In this document: one piece after another, positions 18,379 to 26,823 of the stretch
Layout: every line of letters starts with the position of its first letter
How positions within the stretch are numbered: position 1 is the stretch's first letter
DNA from: Streptomyces tsukubensis
Lineage (GTDB): Bacteria; Actinomycetota; Actinomycetes; Streptomycetales; Streptomycetaceae
Reading direction: 5' to 3'
DNA length: 64,000 nucleotides
Assembly (NCBI RefSeq): GCF_009296025.1
Contig: NZ_CP045178.1
Span: 5,828,001 to 5,892,000 of the forward strand
The notes under the pieces: model-generated
What the model was told of the DNA's origin: nothing
Database searches by the model: none
The model's input: the letters and a program-made list of their open reading frames with translations, nothing else
Made by a program: the position numbers and the translations under genes

Positions 18379-18636
18379 TCAGGCGCTCGCGTTACGCGCC
18401 CGGTTGCGAGCGGCGCGGCGCTTCATTGCGCGGCGCTCGTCCTCGCTGAGGCCACCCCAGACACCCGAGTCCTGACCGGACTCAAGCGCCCACTGCAAGC
18501 ACTGCTCAATAACAGGGCAGCGACGGCAGACGGCCTTGGCTTCCTCGATCTGCAGCAGCGCAGGACCGGTGTTGCCGATGGGGAAGAAGAGCTCGGGGTC
18601 TTCCTCGCGGCAAACGGCGTTGTGACGCCAGTCCAT
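18379..18636 (-). CDS. wblE: WhiB-like iron-sulfur regulator WblE
   Basis: 85 residues with the complete Wbl pattern: four cysteines at 9, 37, 40 and 46 (C-x27-C-x2-C-x5-C) for a [4Fe-4S] cluster, then GVWGGLSEDERR and the basic tail RRAARNRARNA for DNA contact. Wbl proteins usually act by binding the principal sigma factor. Length and position fit WblE (WhiB1-like). Start ATG 18636 is preceded by AAGGAGAGG at good spacing. It is monocistronic between terminators. Confidence 0.95.
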   Translation of the reverse strand: MDWRHNAVCREEDPELFFPIGNTGPALLQIEEAKAVCRRCPVIEQCLQWALESGQDSGVWGGLSEDERRAMKRRAARNRARNASA

Positions 18637-18920
18637 GGCTGCTACCTCTCCTTGGTATTACATACACGTTGCTTGTGAATGTGAACGCTTTCACGAATCC
18701 CCCCACAGGGAAAGGGCCGACTTCCAGTTGCCTGGTGTGGTCCTGTGAGGAGGGGTTCTGGCTATCTGTGGGGCCGATGTTTGGGCCGTCCCGATCGCCA
18801 TGTAGAGATTCGCAAACCTCGGCGGCGGATACAACCCCTTCCGGAAACTTTTTTTTGATTCCTCGGTGTCGACTAGGTCACAGCCGTACTTCCATGGGGT
18901 GGATCCTGGTCTAAACGTTC
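18637..18920. other. Intergenic stretch upstream of wblE
   Basis: Holds the wblE promoter region; on the minus strand TATGTAATA, about 15-30 bases before the ribosome site, is the best -10 candidate. It also has an unbroken run of eight T at 18849-18856, rare in DNA this GC-rich. I see no gene in it. Confidence 0.5.
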
Positions 18921-18949
18921 GAGTGAAAGGACTTTGGGCCCTTCCACTC
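18921..18949 (-). terminator. Terminator of the lipid kinase gene
   Basis: GAGTGAAAGG (18921-18930) pairs with CCTTCCACTC (18940-18949) with one mismatch and a 9-nt loop. The stem overlaps the stop codon by two bases. Confidence 0.6.
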
Positions 18950-19916
18950 ACACAATCACACGCAGTGCACGGCGTACGCCTGTGAACGTCACGCTGGTTC
19001 GCAGCCCCAGGTGGTCGCCGTCCATCTGAAAGGGAAGCGGAACCTTCGAATGCAAGGTGAAGTCGGTCAGGTCATGGCCGGACACAGCGTGCTTACCGTG
19101 CAAGCCGCGTTCGGGCCCTGATGTCAGCAATTGGGTCCCATAACGGGCGACGGCGCTGGTGGACAGCTTGCTGAGCCCCAGGACGTCAAGACCGGTGTCG
19201 AACGACGCGGTCGGGGACGCGTAGAGCGCGCGATTTCCCAAATAGGTGTAAGGGGAGGTGTTGCAGACTATGGCCAGCACCAGATCGGTCACCGGATCCT
19301 CGCCGGGGCGCTCCAGCGTGATCCGGCCGTGTCTGCGGTGCGGCTCGTCCACGAACTGCCGCAGCACCTGTCGCACGTAGAGCGCGTGCGTCGAACGCTT
19401 GCCCCGTTCCCGCTGCTGCTCGACCCGGCCCACCACACCGGCGTCGAAGCCCACACCCGCGTTGAAGGTGAACCAGCGCGACGGCACGCCCTCGTCCTCG
19501 GTCCCCGGTGTGCCCTCCGCGAGGCCGAGCCCCACCGTCCGCTCGCTCCGCCTGCGCAACGCGTCCAGCAGGGCGCCGGTGGCCTCCACGGCGTCGTTGG
19601 GGAGACCGAGGGCGCGTGCGAACACGTTGGTCGAACCACCGGGGACGACGGCGAGGCCGGGCAGCGCTTCGGGGGAGGGGCGGTGGTGCAGCAGTCCGTT
19701 GACGACCTCGTTGACGGTGCCGTCACCGCCGAGAGCCACGACCAGCTCGATGTCCTCGCTCTCCGCGGCCTGCCGGCCGAGGTCCTGGGCGTGCCCCCGG
19801 TACTCGGTCGTCACGGCCTCCAGCTTCATCTCGCTGGCGAGCGCGTGGATCAGCACATCGCGGGTGCGCGCGCTGGTGGTGGTTGCCGCCGGATTGACCA
19901 CGAGAAGTGCACGCAT
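18948..19916 (-). CDS. Diacylglycerol/lipid kinase family protein
   Basis: 322 residues of the DAGK/sphingosine-kinase-like family. MRALLVVNPAA at the N-terminus and LGGDGTVNEVVNGLL (GGDGT at 63-67) form the nucleotide site; VVPGGSTNVFARALGLP is the second conserved block. Family members phosphorylate diacylglycerol or related lipids at the membrane (DgkB/YegS type); the lipid here is unknown. Start is ATG 19916. Confidence 0.88.
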   Translation of the reverse strand: MRALLVVNPAATTTSARTRDVLIHALASEMKLEAVTTEYRGHAQDLGRQAAESEDIELVVALGGDGTVNEVVNGLLHHRPSPEALPGLAVVPGGSTNVFARALGLPNDAVEATGALLDALRRRSERTVGLGLAEGTPGTEDEGVPSRWFTFNAGVGFDAGVVGRVEQQRERGKRSTHALYVRQVLRQFVDEPHRRHGRITLERPGEDPVTDLVLAIVCNTSPYTYLGNRALYASPTASFDTGLDVLGLSKLSTSAVARYGTQLLTSGPERGLHGKHAVSGHDLTDFTLHSKVPLPFQMDGDHLGLRTSVTFTGVRRALRVIV

Positions 19917-20004
19917 GGGTTGCAGGGTACCCAGCCCGGACCTTTCGACTCGGATCGAGGTGGCCCACCTGGGGTCCGCGGGGGTGCCGGGCTACCCTGC
20001 AAGG

Positions 20005-20439
20005 GTGAGTACTGAGCAGACCCCCGCCCCCGTTTCAGGGCCGCGCCCGGCGCGGCTGACCGCCGCCGCGGCTCTCTCCGCGCTGGAGGGGGTGGCGCTC
20101 GGCGTCATCGGGATCTACGTGCTCTGGAGGGGCCTCTTCGGCCAGCCGGACGACCGTCAGCAGGCGGTCACCGGAGGCGTCACCCTGCTCGTGCTCGCGG
20201 CCATCCCACTGATCGCCTCCCGCGGCCTGCTGCTGCTCCGCCGCTGGAGCCGCGGGCCTGCCATGATCACGCAGATCCTCGCGCTGCCCGTGGCATGGAC
20301 GCTGCTCCAGGCGGAGAGCGTCATGATCCCCGGCGGGATCGCCCTCGCCGCCGTGGCTGTCGCCTCACTGGTGCTGCTGATCAACAGGGTGGCCACCGAG
20401 GCGCTCGGCATCAGGCCGCCCGGCGACACCACCGCCTGA
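20005..20439 (+). CDS. Small integral membrane protein, leaderless
   Basis: 144 residues with four hydrophobic segments: about 21-43 (AALSALEGVALGVIGIYVLW), 56-75, 85-101 and 107-127. It is conserved in Streptomyces as I recall it, but the function is unknown. Start GTG 20005 lies six bases after a -10-like TACCCT (19993-19998), so the transcript probably begins at or next to the start codon. It is divergent from the lipid kinase and converges on sigH, with terminators between. Confidence 0.8.
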   Translation: MSTEQTPAPVSGPRPARLTAAAALSALEGVALGVIGIYVLWRGLFGQPDDRQQAVTGGVTLLVLAAIPLIASRGLLLLRRWSRGPAMITQILALPVAWTLLQAESVMIPGGIALAAVAVASLVLLINRVATEALGIRPPGDTTA

Positions 20440-20448
20440 GACCCCTGA

Positions 20449-20486
20449 GGCGGCTGCCGGCTTGGACGTCCGGGTCGGCAGCCGCC
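20449..20486 (+). terminator. Terminator after the small membrane protein gene
   Basis: Perfect 11-bp arms GGCGGCTGCCG (20449-20459) and CGGCAGCCGCC (20476-20486), starting ten bases after the stop. A partial second copy of the loop sequence (TTGACGTCCGGG) follows at about 20513. Confidence 0.75.
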
Positions 20487-20577
20487 CTTGAACATCAGGG
20501 GCGGCTGACGCCTTGACGTCCGGGCCGGCCGGGACGCGTGAGGTGACCGAGGACGCTGAAGCGACTTGAGGACAGGC

Positions 20578-20619
20578 CGACGGCCCCGCCCCGCCCGATC
20601 GCCCGGGACGGGGCCGTCG
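20578..20619 (-). terminator. sigH terminator
   Basis: Perfect 11-bp arms CGACGGCCCCG (20578-20588) and CGGGGCCGTCG (20609-20619), starting twelve bases beyond the sigH stop. Confidence 0.75.
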
Positions 20620-20630
20620 TGCGTCCGCGT

Positions 20631-21719
20631 CTACTCCTCGACCAGCAGCTTCTCGCGGAGCTGCGCCAGCGTCCTGGCCAGCAGCCGGGAGACGTGCATC
20701 TGTGAGATCCCGACCTCCTGCGCGATCTGCGACTGGGTCATGTTGCCGAAGAACCGCAGCAGCAGAATTCGCTTCTCGCGGGGCGGCAGATCCTCAAGCA
20801 GCGGCTTCAGCGACTCGCGGTACTCCACGCCCTCCAGCGCCTCGTCCTCCGCGCCGAGCGTGTCGGCGACCGCGGGGGACTCGTCGTCCGTGTCGGGGAC
20901 GTCCAGCGACAGCGTGCTGTACGCGTTGGCCGACTCCAGCCCTTCGAGGACCTCCTCCTCCGAGATGGCCAGCCGCTCGGCCAGCTCGTGGACGGTGGGG
21001 GAGCGTCCGTGCAACTGGGAGAGTTCGGCGGTCGCCGACGTCAGCGAGAGCCGCAACTCCTGCAGACGCCGAGGCACCCGCACCGCCCAGCCCTTGTCAC
21101 GGAAGTGACGCTTGATCTCCCCGACGACCGTCGGCGTCGCGTACGTGGAGAACTCCACACCGCGCTCCGGGTCGAACCGGTCCACCGACTTGATCAGCCC
21201 GATGGTGGCGACCTGGGTGAGGTCGTCGAGCGGCTCGCCCCGGTTGCGGAAACGGCGGGCGAGATGCTCGACCAGCGGCAGGTGCATGCGCACCAACCGG
21301 TTGCGCAGTTCGGCGTACTCCACAGAAGCGGGTGGCAGCTCGCGCAGCGAGATGAAGAGCGCCCTCGCCTCGCTGCGGTCGCGCGGATCGTGCCGGCCAA
21401 GCCGCTCGTGGTGGTGCTGGTGCTCGCTCATCTGTCCCGCCCGCTCCGCCGCGTCCAAGGGGCCACCCTCGCCCCGCCGGTCGTGCCCATGTGTCCGGCG
21501 GACGGGCCGGGGCTGCTCCGCGGACCCCGGACCCTCCGCGCCCCGCGCCTCCTCCGGGGTCCGAGCGGACCCGGTGTCACGCGGCTGTTCCGTCTCCCGC
21601 GGGTGGGGCCTGGCCTGCTGCGGAGGGACATCGGCCGACTGTGTCGCCCCGTCCCCGCCGTCGGGAAGACCCCATGCGTCACGCTCCTCGTCCCGCACCG
21701 GTCCGTCCCCGTTCCTCAC
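20631..21719 (-). CDS. sigH: Stress-response sigma factor SigH (SigB/SigF family)
   Basis: The long form has 362 residues from GTG 21719, which overlaps the anti-sigma stop (GTGA). A 266-residue form could start at ATG 21431 (MSEHQHHHERLG). Regions are clear: region 2 (LVRMHLPLVEHLARRF, DDLTQVATIGLIKSVDRFD), region 3 and region 4 (PPREKRILLLRFFGNMTQSQIAQEVGISQMHVSRLL). This is a SigB-type sigma factor; S. coelicolor SigH acts in osmotic/heat stress and septation and occurs as several isoforms. The roughly 95-residue extension between the two starts is Arg/Gly/Pro/His-rich and probably disordered. The frame stays open further, through most of the anti-sigma gene, to 22223. Confidence 0.92.
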   Translation of the reverse strand: MRNGDGPVRDEERDAWGLPDGGDGATQSADVPPQQARPHPRETEQPRDTGSARTPEEARGAEGPGSAEQPRPVRRTHGHDRRGEGGPLDAAERAGQMSEHQHHHERLGRHDPRDRSEARALFISLRELPPASVEYAELRNRLVRMHLPLVEHLARRFRNRGEPLDDLTQVATIGLIKSVDRFDPERGVEFSTYATPTVVGEIKRHFRDKGWAVRVPRRLQELRLSLTSATAELSQLHGRSPTVHELAERLAISEEEVLEGLESANAYSTLSLDVPDTDDESPAVADTLGAEDEALEGVEYRESLKPLLEDLPPREKRILLLRFFGNMTQSQIAQEVGISQMHVSRLLARTLAQLREKLLVEE

Positions 21720-22267
21720 GCCGGCCCGGGTCCCGCGCCGCGCTGTTTGTGCAGACTGATGGAGACGGTGTTGTCCTCCTCGACCGTCGAGTCGACCTTG
21801 CCCGCCAGAGCCGAGAGCACCGTCCACGCGAAGGTGTCCCGTTCCGGGGCACGGCCGTCCGTGGTGGGCGCGGAGACCGTCACTTCGAGTGAGTCGTCGA
21901 TCAGCCGGAAGACACAGCTCAGCACGGAACCGGGCACGGCCTGCTGGAGCAGAATCGCGCACGCCTCGTCGACAGCGATGCGGAGGTCCTCGATCTCGTC
22001 GAGGGTGAAGTCCAAACGCGCCGCGAGGCCGGCTGTGGCCGTCCGCAACACCGACAGGTAGGCACCCGCAGCCGGCAGCCGGACTTCCACGAAGTCCTGA
22101 GTCCCGGGCTCGCCTGCGATAGGGGACACCCTCACCTCCAAGGTGGTACAAGCTCTTTCGGGGCTCCGGGGGATTTCCCCCGGGTAACGCGCCACGTCGT
22201 TCAGCGGTGACGCTACCGCGCACCCGAGTTCCCTGTCCCGGGGACCCCCAGCCAAGTGTTCACTCAT
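21716..22267 (-). CDS. Anti-sigma factor of SigH (RsbW-like kinase fold)
   Basis: 183 residues with a GHKL/HATPase_c_2 fold: EIEDLRIAVDEACAILLQQA is the N box, as in RsbW and SpoIIAB. By position it is the S. coelicolor UshX/PrsH equivalent, which binds SigH and is itself controlled by anti-anti-sigma factors such as BldG. The first roughly 45 residues are not part of the fold, so an internal start such as the GTG at VSPIAGEP, behind TTGGAGGTGAGG, is possible. I keep ATG 22267. It is coupled to sigH by a 4-nt overlap. Confidence 0.85.
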   Translation of the reverse strand: MSEHLAGGPRDRELGCAVASPLNDVARYPGEIPRSPERACTTLEVRVSPIAGEPGTQDFVEVRLPAAGAYLSVLRTATAGLAARLDFTLDEIEDLRIAVDEACAILLQQAVPGSVLSCVFRLIDDSLEVTVSAPTTDGRAPERDTFAWTVLSALAGKVDSTVEEDNTVSISLHKQRGAGPGPA

Positions 22268-22351
22268 AGTAAGCACATGGGTACGGACAGTGGCTAGGGG
22301 TGGTGTGGGTTCAATTCAGAACTCCGGGCGCCGGGTTGACGTACCCAAAGG

Positions 22352-22612
22352 TCAGACGATCGAACCGTCCACATAGCACCAGCGCCACTGCTCATCGGGT
22401 TCGAATGAGCGCATCACCGGGTGGCCCGTCTCCTTGAAGTGCTGTGTCGCATGCTGATGAGGGGAGGAGTCGCAGCAGCTCACCCGTCCGCAGGCCAGAC
22501 ATTTGCGCAACTGGACCGGATGGCTGCCGAGGGCCAGACATTCCAGACACGTGTCGCTCAGGGGCGGAGGTTCGGGGTGCGTCAGCGCGGCTGTGTGAGG
22601 ACAGTCCTTCAT
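22352..22612 (-). CDS. UBP-type zinc finger protein
   Basis: 86 residues, single domain: CPH, CLECLALG, LRKCLACGRVSCCDSSPHQHATQHFKETGHP give the Cys/His ligands of a ZnF-UBP. In eukaryotes this fold binds the ubiquitin C-terminus. In actinobacteria stand-alone copies are common and their role is unknown. The start is divergent from the antiporter gene only 44 bases away. Confidence 0.88.
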   Translation of the reverse strand: MKDCPHTAALTHPEPPPLSDTCLECLALGSHPVQLRKCLACGRVSCCDSSPHQHATQHFKETGHPVMRSFEPDEQWRWCYVDGSIV

Positions 22613-22656
22613 GATTGCCAGATTACGACGTCAGGACGTGAGGGGACGGTTCAGCG

Positions 22657-24255
22657 ATGGACCCATTGCCACTGCTCTTGCTGGTCGCGGGGAGCGCCGC
22701 GGTGGCGGGGTTGGCCCGCCGTACCTCCGTGTCGGCGCCGCTGCTCCTCGTCACGGCGGGGCTTCTCGTGTCCTACGTGCCCGGAATCCCGCACTACACG
22801 CTCGCCCCGGACGTCGTACTGCCGCTGCTGCTGCCCCCGCTGCTCTACACGGCCGCCGCGGACAGCTCCTACCTGGGCCTACGGTCCCAGACCCGGTCCA
22901 TCGCGCTGCTCTCCGTCGGCTACGTCCTCTTCGCGACCCTCGTCGTCGGCTGGGCCGCCTATCTCCTCGTGCCCGACCTGCCGCTGACCGCCGCCCTTGT
23001 CCTCGGCGCCGTCATCGCCCCGCCCGACGCGGTGGCGGCCACCGCCGTCGCCCGCCGTCTCGGGCTGCCCTCCCGCATCACCACCATCCTCCAGGGCGAG
23101 TCCCTGGTGAACGACGCGACAGCGATCACCGCCTACAAGGTGGCCGTGGCCGCCGCCGTGGGAGAGGGCGCGAGCTGGGCCGGCGGGATCGGCGAATTCG
23201 TCCTCGCGGCCTTCGGCGGTATCGCCGTCGGCCTGGTGCTCATGGTCCCGCTCCACTGGCTGCGCACCCATCTCAAGGAAGCGCTCCTGCAGAACACCCT
23301 GTCGCTCCTCACCCCCTTCGTCGCGTACGCCACCGCCGAGCAGGTCCACGCCTCAGGGGTACTCGCCGTGGTCGTCGTCGCGCTCTACCTGGCGCACCGG
23401 GCCTGGCAGGTGGATTTCGCGACCAGGCTCCAGGAGGACGCGGTCTGGCGCATGGTCGCCTTCATCCTGGAGTCCGCGGTGTTCGCGCTCATCGGACTAC
23501 AGCTCTCCTTCGTGCTCGGCGGACTCGGGGAGTACGCGGTCATCGAAGCGGTCTGGTACGCCATCGCACTCTTCCTCGTCGTGGTCGTCACCCGCTTCAT
23601 CTGGGTCTACCCCGGCACCTTCCTGCCCCGGCTGCTCTCCTCCAGGATCAGGAAACGGGAGGAGAACCCGACGTGGAAGGCGCCCTTCGTGATCGGCTGG
23701 GCAGGCATGCGCGGAGTCGTCTCACTCGCTGTCGCCTTCTCCATCCCGCACGTCACCCACGACGGCGAGCCGTTCCCCGCCCGCAACCTCGTGCTCTTCC
23801 TGACCTTCACGACCGTCATCGGCACCCTTGTCATCCAGGGCCTCAGCCTGCCGCCGCTGATCCGCGCGCTCCACCTGCCCCAGCGCAACCGGCGGCACAC
23901 CACACTCATGGAGGCACAGGCCCAGAGCCAGGCCTCGGGCGCGGCGGAAGAACGCCTCGACGCCCTCCTCGCCGACGAACGCAACACCCTGCCCCAACCG
24001 CTCGCCGACCGCCTCCGCACCGTCCTGGACCGGCGCCGAAACGCCGTGTGGGAACGTCTGGGCGCCGTCAACAAGGTGACCGGCGAGTCCGCCGACGAGA
24101 TCTACCGCCGGCTGTCGCGCGACATGATCAGTGCGGAGCGGGACGTCTTCGTCCAGCTCAGGAACGCACGCAGGATCGACGACGAGATGCTCAGGACCCT
24201 GCTGCGGCGGCTGGACCTCGAAGAGGCGGCGGCCGATCGGGAGGAGACGGGCTGA
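22657..24255 (+). CDS. Na+/H+ antiporter, CPA1/NhaP family
   Basis: 532 residues. About twelve membrane helices lie in the first 400, including GAVIAPPDAVAATAVARRLGLP and LQGESLVNDATAITAYKVAV, whose ND pair is the ion site of CPA1 exchangers. The final 130 residues are a hydrophilic, mostly helical cytosolic tail, likely regulatory. It exchanges cytosolic Na+ (or K+) for protons across the plasma membrane. Start ATG 22657. Confidence 0.9.
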   Translation: MDPLPLLLLVAGSAAVAGLARRTSVSAPLLLVTAGLLVSYVPGIPHYTLAPDVVLPLLLPPLLYTAAADSSYLGLRSQTRSIALLSVGYVLFATLVVGWAAYLLVPDLPLTAALVLGAVIAPPDAVAATAVARRLGLPSRITTILQGESLVNDATAITAYKVAVAAAVGEGASWAGGIGEFVLAAFGGIAVGLVLMVPLHWLRTHLKEALLQNTLSLLTPFVAYATAEQVHASGVLAVVVVALYLAHRAWQVDFATRLQEDAVWRMVAFILESAVFALIGLQLSFVLGGLGEYAVIEAVWYAIALFLVVVVTRFIWVYPGTFLPRLLSSRIRKREENPTWKAPFVIGWAGMRGVVSLAVAFSIPHVTHDGEPFPARNLVLFLTFTTVIGTLVIQGLSLPPLIRALHLPQRNRRHTTLMEAQAQSQASGAAEERLDALLADERNTLPQPLADRLRTVLDRRRNAVWERLGAVNKVTGESADEIYRRLSRDMISAERDVFVQLRNARRIDDEMLRTLLRRLDLEEAAADREETG

Positions 24256-24300
24256 GGGCGCCGGAGAACCGCCCGAGGTCGCAGGACGGCGTGCGTTCCC

Positions 24301-25281
24301 TCACGAAGGCTCCGGGCGGCCCGTCACCACGGCGGCCACCGCCGACCCCCGGGCGAAGGCCCCCTCGCCCACCAGCGTCACGAGCGCGTGGAGCATCTTG
24401 GCGACGTACAGCCTCTCCACGGGCAGGCCGTGCCGGTCCTCGAAGTCCGCCGCGAACGCTTCGAGTTCCGGAGGGACACGGGCGTATCCGCCGTGGTGGA
24501 AGCGGTCATCGAGCCACCAGTCACCCCTGCGCCCGCCGAAGGTACTCCGCTGCAACGCCTCCGTGTCCCGCCCGAGGAACCCTCCCCTCAGCACCGGCAC
24601 ACCGAGCGCCCGCTGCCGGGGGCCGAGCCCCGCCGCGAGACCGGCGAGTGTCCCGCCGGTCCCACAGGCCACGGCGGCCACGTCCACGCCCGCAGCCGCC
24701 TCGCGCAGTTCCCCGCCCAGCTCGGCGCAGCCACGCACCGCGGCCTCGTTACTGCCCCCCTCCGGGACGACGAACGGGTCGAGGACTCCGTCCCCCGGGC
24801 CCGCGCCCGCCTCCTCCAGGAGACCGGACAGGGCCGCTGGATCGTTCCTGCGGCGGTACGCGGCACGGCTCACGAAACACAGCCGCATCCCGTCGGCGGC
24901 GCACCGGGCGAGCGAGGGGTTGAGCGGCAGGCCCGCCAGCTCGTCGCCGCGTACGACACCGACGGTGGGCAGGCCGAGCAGCCGCCCCGCCGCCGCAGTG
25001 GCCCGAAGGTGGTTGGAGTACGCCCCGCCGAAGGTCAGCACGGTCCGGCCGGCCGCCTCGGCGAGGTTCGGGACGAGCTTGCGCCACTTGTTGCCGGGCA
25101 CCGAGGGATGGATCAGGTCGTCCCGCTTCAGCAGCAGCCGCACCCCGTGGCGCTCAAAACGTTCGTCGCCGACCGGATACAAGGGGGACGGCAGACCGGG
25201 CGTGCCCAGGGCGCCGACATCGCCGAGTCCGCCTTCTCCCGAGCCGGGCGGGGCGGGGACGGGCGCTGACATGCGTCCCAT
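24301..25281 (-). CDS. PLP enzyme, ACC deaminase / D-cysteine desulfhydrase family
   Basis: 326 residues, fold-type II PLP enzyme: LLLKRDDLIHPSVPGNKWRKL (catalytic Lys within 65-68), TFGGAYSNHLRATA, and the phosphate loop ACGTGGTLAGLAAGL. Family members deaminate 1-aminocyclopropane-1-carboxylate or desulfhydrate D-cysteine; the sequence alone does not decide between these. ATG 25281 or 25272 could start it; the first has slightly better upstream GGAACG. It converges on the antiporter gene. Confidence 0.85.
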   Translation of the reverse strand: MGRMSAPVPAPPGSGEGGLGDVGALGTPGLPSPLYPVGDERFERHGVRLLLKRDDLIHPSVPGNKWRKLVPNLAEAAGRTVLTFGGAYSNHLRATAAAGRLLGLPTVGVVRGDELAGLPLNPSLARCAADGMRLCFVSRAAYRRRNDPAALSGLLEEAGAGPGDGVLDPFVVPEGGSNEAAVRGCAELGGELREAAAGVDVAAVACGTGGTLAGLAAGLGPRQRALGVPVLRGGFLGRDTEALQRSTFGGRRGDWWLDDRFHHGGYARVPPELEAFAADFEDRHGLPVERLYVAKMLHALVTLVGEGAFARGSAVAAVVTGRPEPS

Positions 25282-25420
25282 TGTGATCGTTCCGGGGCGC
25301 ACGCGCGCGGGCGGGTACGGGCTGCTGGCGCGGGCCCGGGAACACCGGGCAACGCAATGGCCCCTGGGTGAGGGGCGGCGGACCGTCGCCTGGCCTCGGT
25401 GACGGTCCGGCCGCCACCCG

Positions 25421-26014
25421 TCACTTCAGGCGCGCGCCGATCCGCGCCCGCATCTCCTTCATGGTGAAACCACGCGGATCGACCTTGCCCGGCTGCCACT
25501 CCAGATGCCCGATGACCGAGCGCTCCGTCCACCCATGGTGACGACAGATCGCCGCGGAGACCTGCTCGATGGCCTCCAGCTGCGCCTCCGGCCAGGGGTC
25601 TTCGCCGTCGCCGAGGTTCTCGCATTCGAAGCCGTAGAAGTGCCTGTTCCCGTCGGTGTTCGACTCGTTGTCGTGCGGCAGTGTCTTCTTCTCCGCGATG
25701 ACCGCCCGCAGTACGTCGTCGTCGCCGAGACCCGCGTGATTGGCCCTGCCGTACCCCACCAGATGCACGGTGCCGTCCTTGGTGATGACCCCGTGACACA
25801 GCGGACCCGGCAGCGAGGCATGCCCCTTGCGGCAGAGCTCCACGGTCGCCTTGCTGCCCGAGGTCACGGTGTGGTGGATCATCACACCGTGCATCGGGCC
25901 CCACGCGCCCTGCGCGTTCCGATTGTGGTCGCGCCACGCGCCGACCTCGACGACGGTGGCACCCTCGTCCTCAAGGATGTCCAGGAACCTGCTGGCTGAC
26001 ATGGGTGAGGCCAT
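25421..26014 (-). CDS. N-acetylmuramoyl-L-alanine amidase (Amidase_2), no signal peptide
   Basis: 197 residues. Zinc site features are MIHHTVTSG (His47/48) and the distal HLEWQPGKVDPRGF with its Asp. The fold is the T7-lysozyme type that cuts the MurNAc-L-Ala bond of peptidoglycan. No signal peptide or membrane segment is present, so it resembles phage endolysins or enzymes released by lysis. Start ATG 26014 with GGAG six bases upstream. Confidence 0.88.
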   Translation of the reverse strand: MASPMSASRFLDILEDEGATVVEVGAWRDHNRNAQGAWGPMHGVMIHHTVTSGSKATVELCRKGHASLPGPLCHGVITKDGTVHLVGYGRANHAGLGDDDVLRAVIAEKKTLPHDNESNTDGNRHFYGFECENLGDGEDPWPEAQLEAIEQVSAAICRHHGWTERSVIGHLEWQPGKVDPRGFTMKEMRARIGARLK

Positions 26015-26174
26015 GGCCCGCTCCTTCACTCTCGGGAGGGACGGACGCCCGACGCGCAACGCCCCGTACCGGTCGCTCTTACCGGAACCGACGGGGTTTT
26101 GAAACCTGCGGGGCGCTCCCGGTCGACCCGCGTTCGAGCCGGACGACCGGGAAGCGCGAGCGGGCCCACGGTCG

Positions 26175-26408
26175 TCAGCCGTGCAGCGATCCGTCACCGT
26201 GCGTGGCCACGTGCCTCTCCACGGCCTCAAGTGCCCGCTGCGTGGCCTGCGGATTGCCGCTCCCGCGTCGCTCCGCGAAGTACGCGGCCCCCAGCTTCTT
26301 GAGCAGATCCGCGCCGGCGCGCTGGGTCTGGACTTCGTCGATCTTCTGCTTGCCCTGGGCGAGGCCCCGCTGGGCCTGGTCCTTCGCGCGGTCCAGAAAG
26401 CCTGCCAT
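26175..26408 (-). CDS. Small conserved helical protein
   Basis: 77 residues, MAGFLDRAKDQAQRGLAQGK onward: charged, amphipathic, predicted to form two or three helices, with DLLKKLGAAYFAERRG in the middle. Similar short proteins occur across Streptomyces to my knowledge, without an assigned function. Start ATG 26408. Confidence 0.7.
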   Translation of the reverse strand: MAGFLDRAKDQAQRGLAQGKQKIDEVQTQRAGADLLKKLGAAYFAERRGSGNPQATQRALEAVERHVATHGDGSLHG

Positions 26409-26823
26409 GCGTACTCCTGACGTCCGGTACTCGTTCGGGTACCCGTATGGATGGACTGCCCGCGTGGACGGTGGACCACGCGGATCGATCACTAGTGCGG
26501 GCGGGTGCCGGTGTGTGTGCGGGGTCGCTCCCCGCGTCTCGGGGCGTGCGGAATGAGGGAACCCGCCGGGGGCCGCGGTGGCGGGGGAGCACGGTGTGCC
26601 CCACACCTGCTCCAACGGCCGGGTCCGTGGGCGAGTTCCCAGGACCGACGGCCCCGCGACGCGGTTCCCCGCGGGCTCCCCACGCCGTCACAGCCAAGGG
26701 GGAAGCGCGCGCGATTCCCCCGTCCTGGGGCTCCCAATCCCGCTCATTTGTGTAATGGCGTGGGCGCGCATCGTGCTGGAAGGGTGTTTCGCGCAGGTCA
26801 TCGCATCATCGGGAGGACATGAG
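26409..26823. other. Intergenic stretch upstream of the encapsulin gene
   Basis: 415 bases between divergent genes. Close to the encapsulin gene, TTGTGTAATGG near 26750 is a plausible -10 region, about 70 bases before the start. No gene, dyad or repeat here convinces me. Confidence 0.4.

Noticed and set aside
24256..24923. Plus-strand frame from 22611 extending past the antiporter stop
   Set aside because: It is a shifted-frame shadow of the antiporter gene continuing into its 3' neighbour; the Arg/Pro-rich sequence has no support.
25421..26408. Prophage remnant suggested by the endolysin-like amidase
   Set aside because: No holin, integrase, structural or att-like sequence is near, and flanking genes are ordinary chromosomal ones in the expected order.
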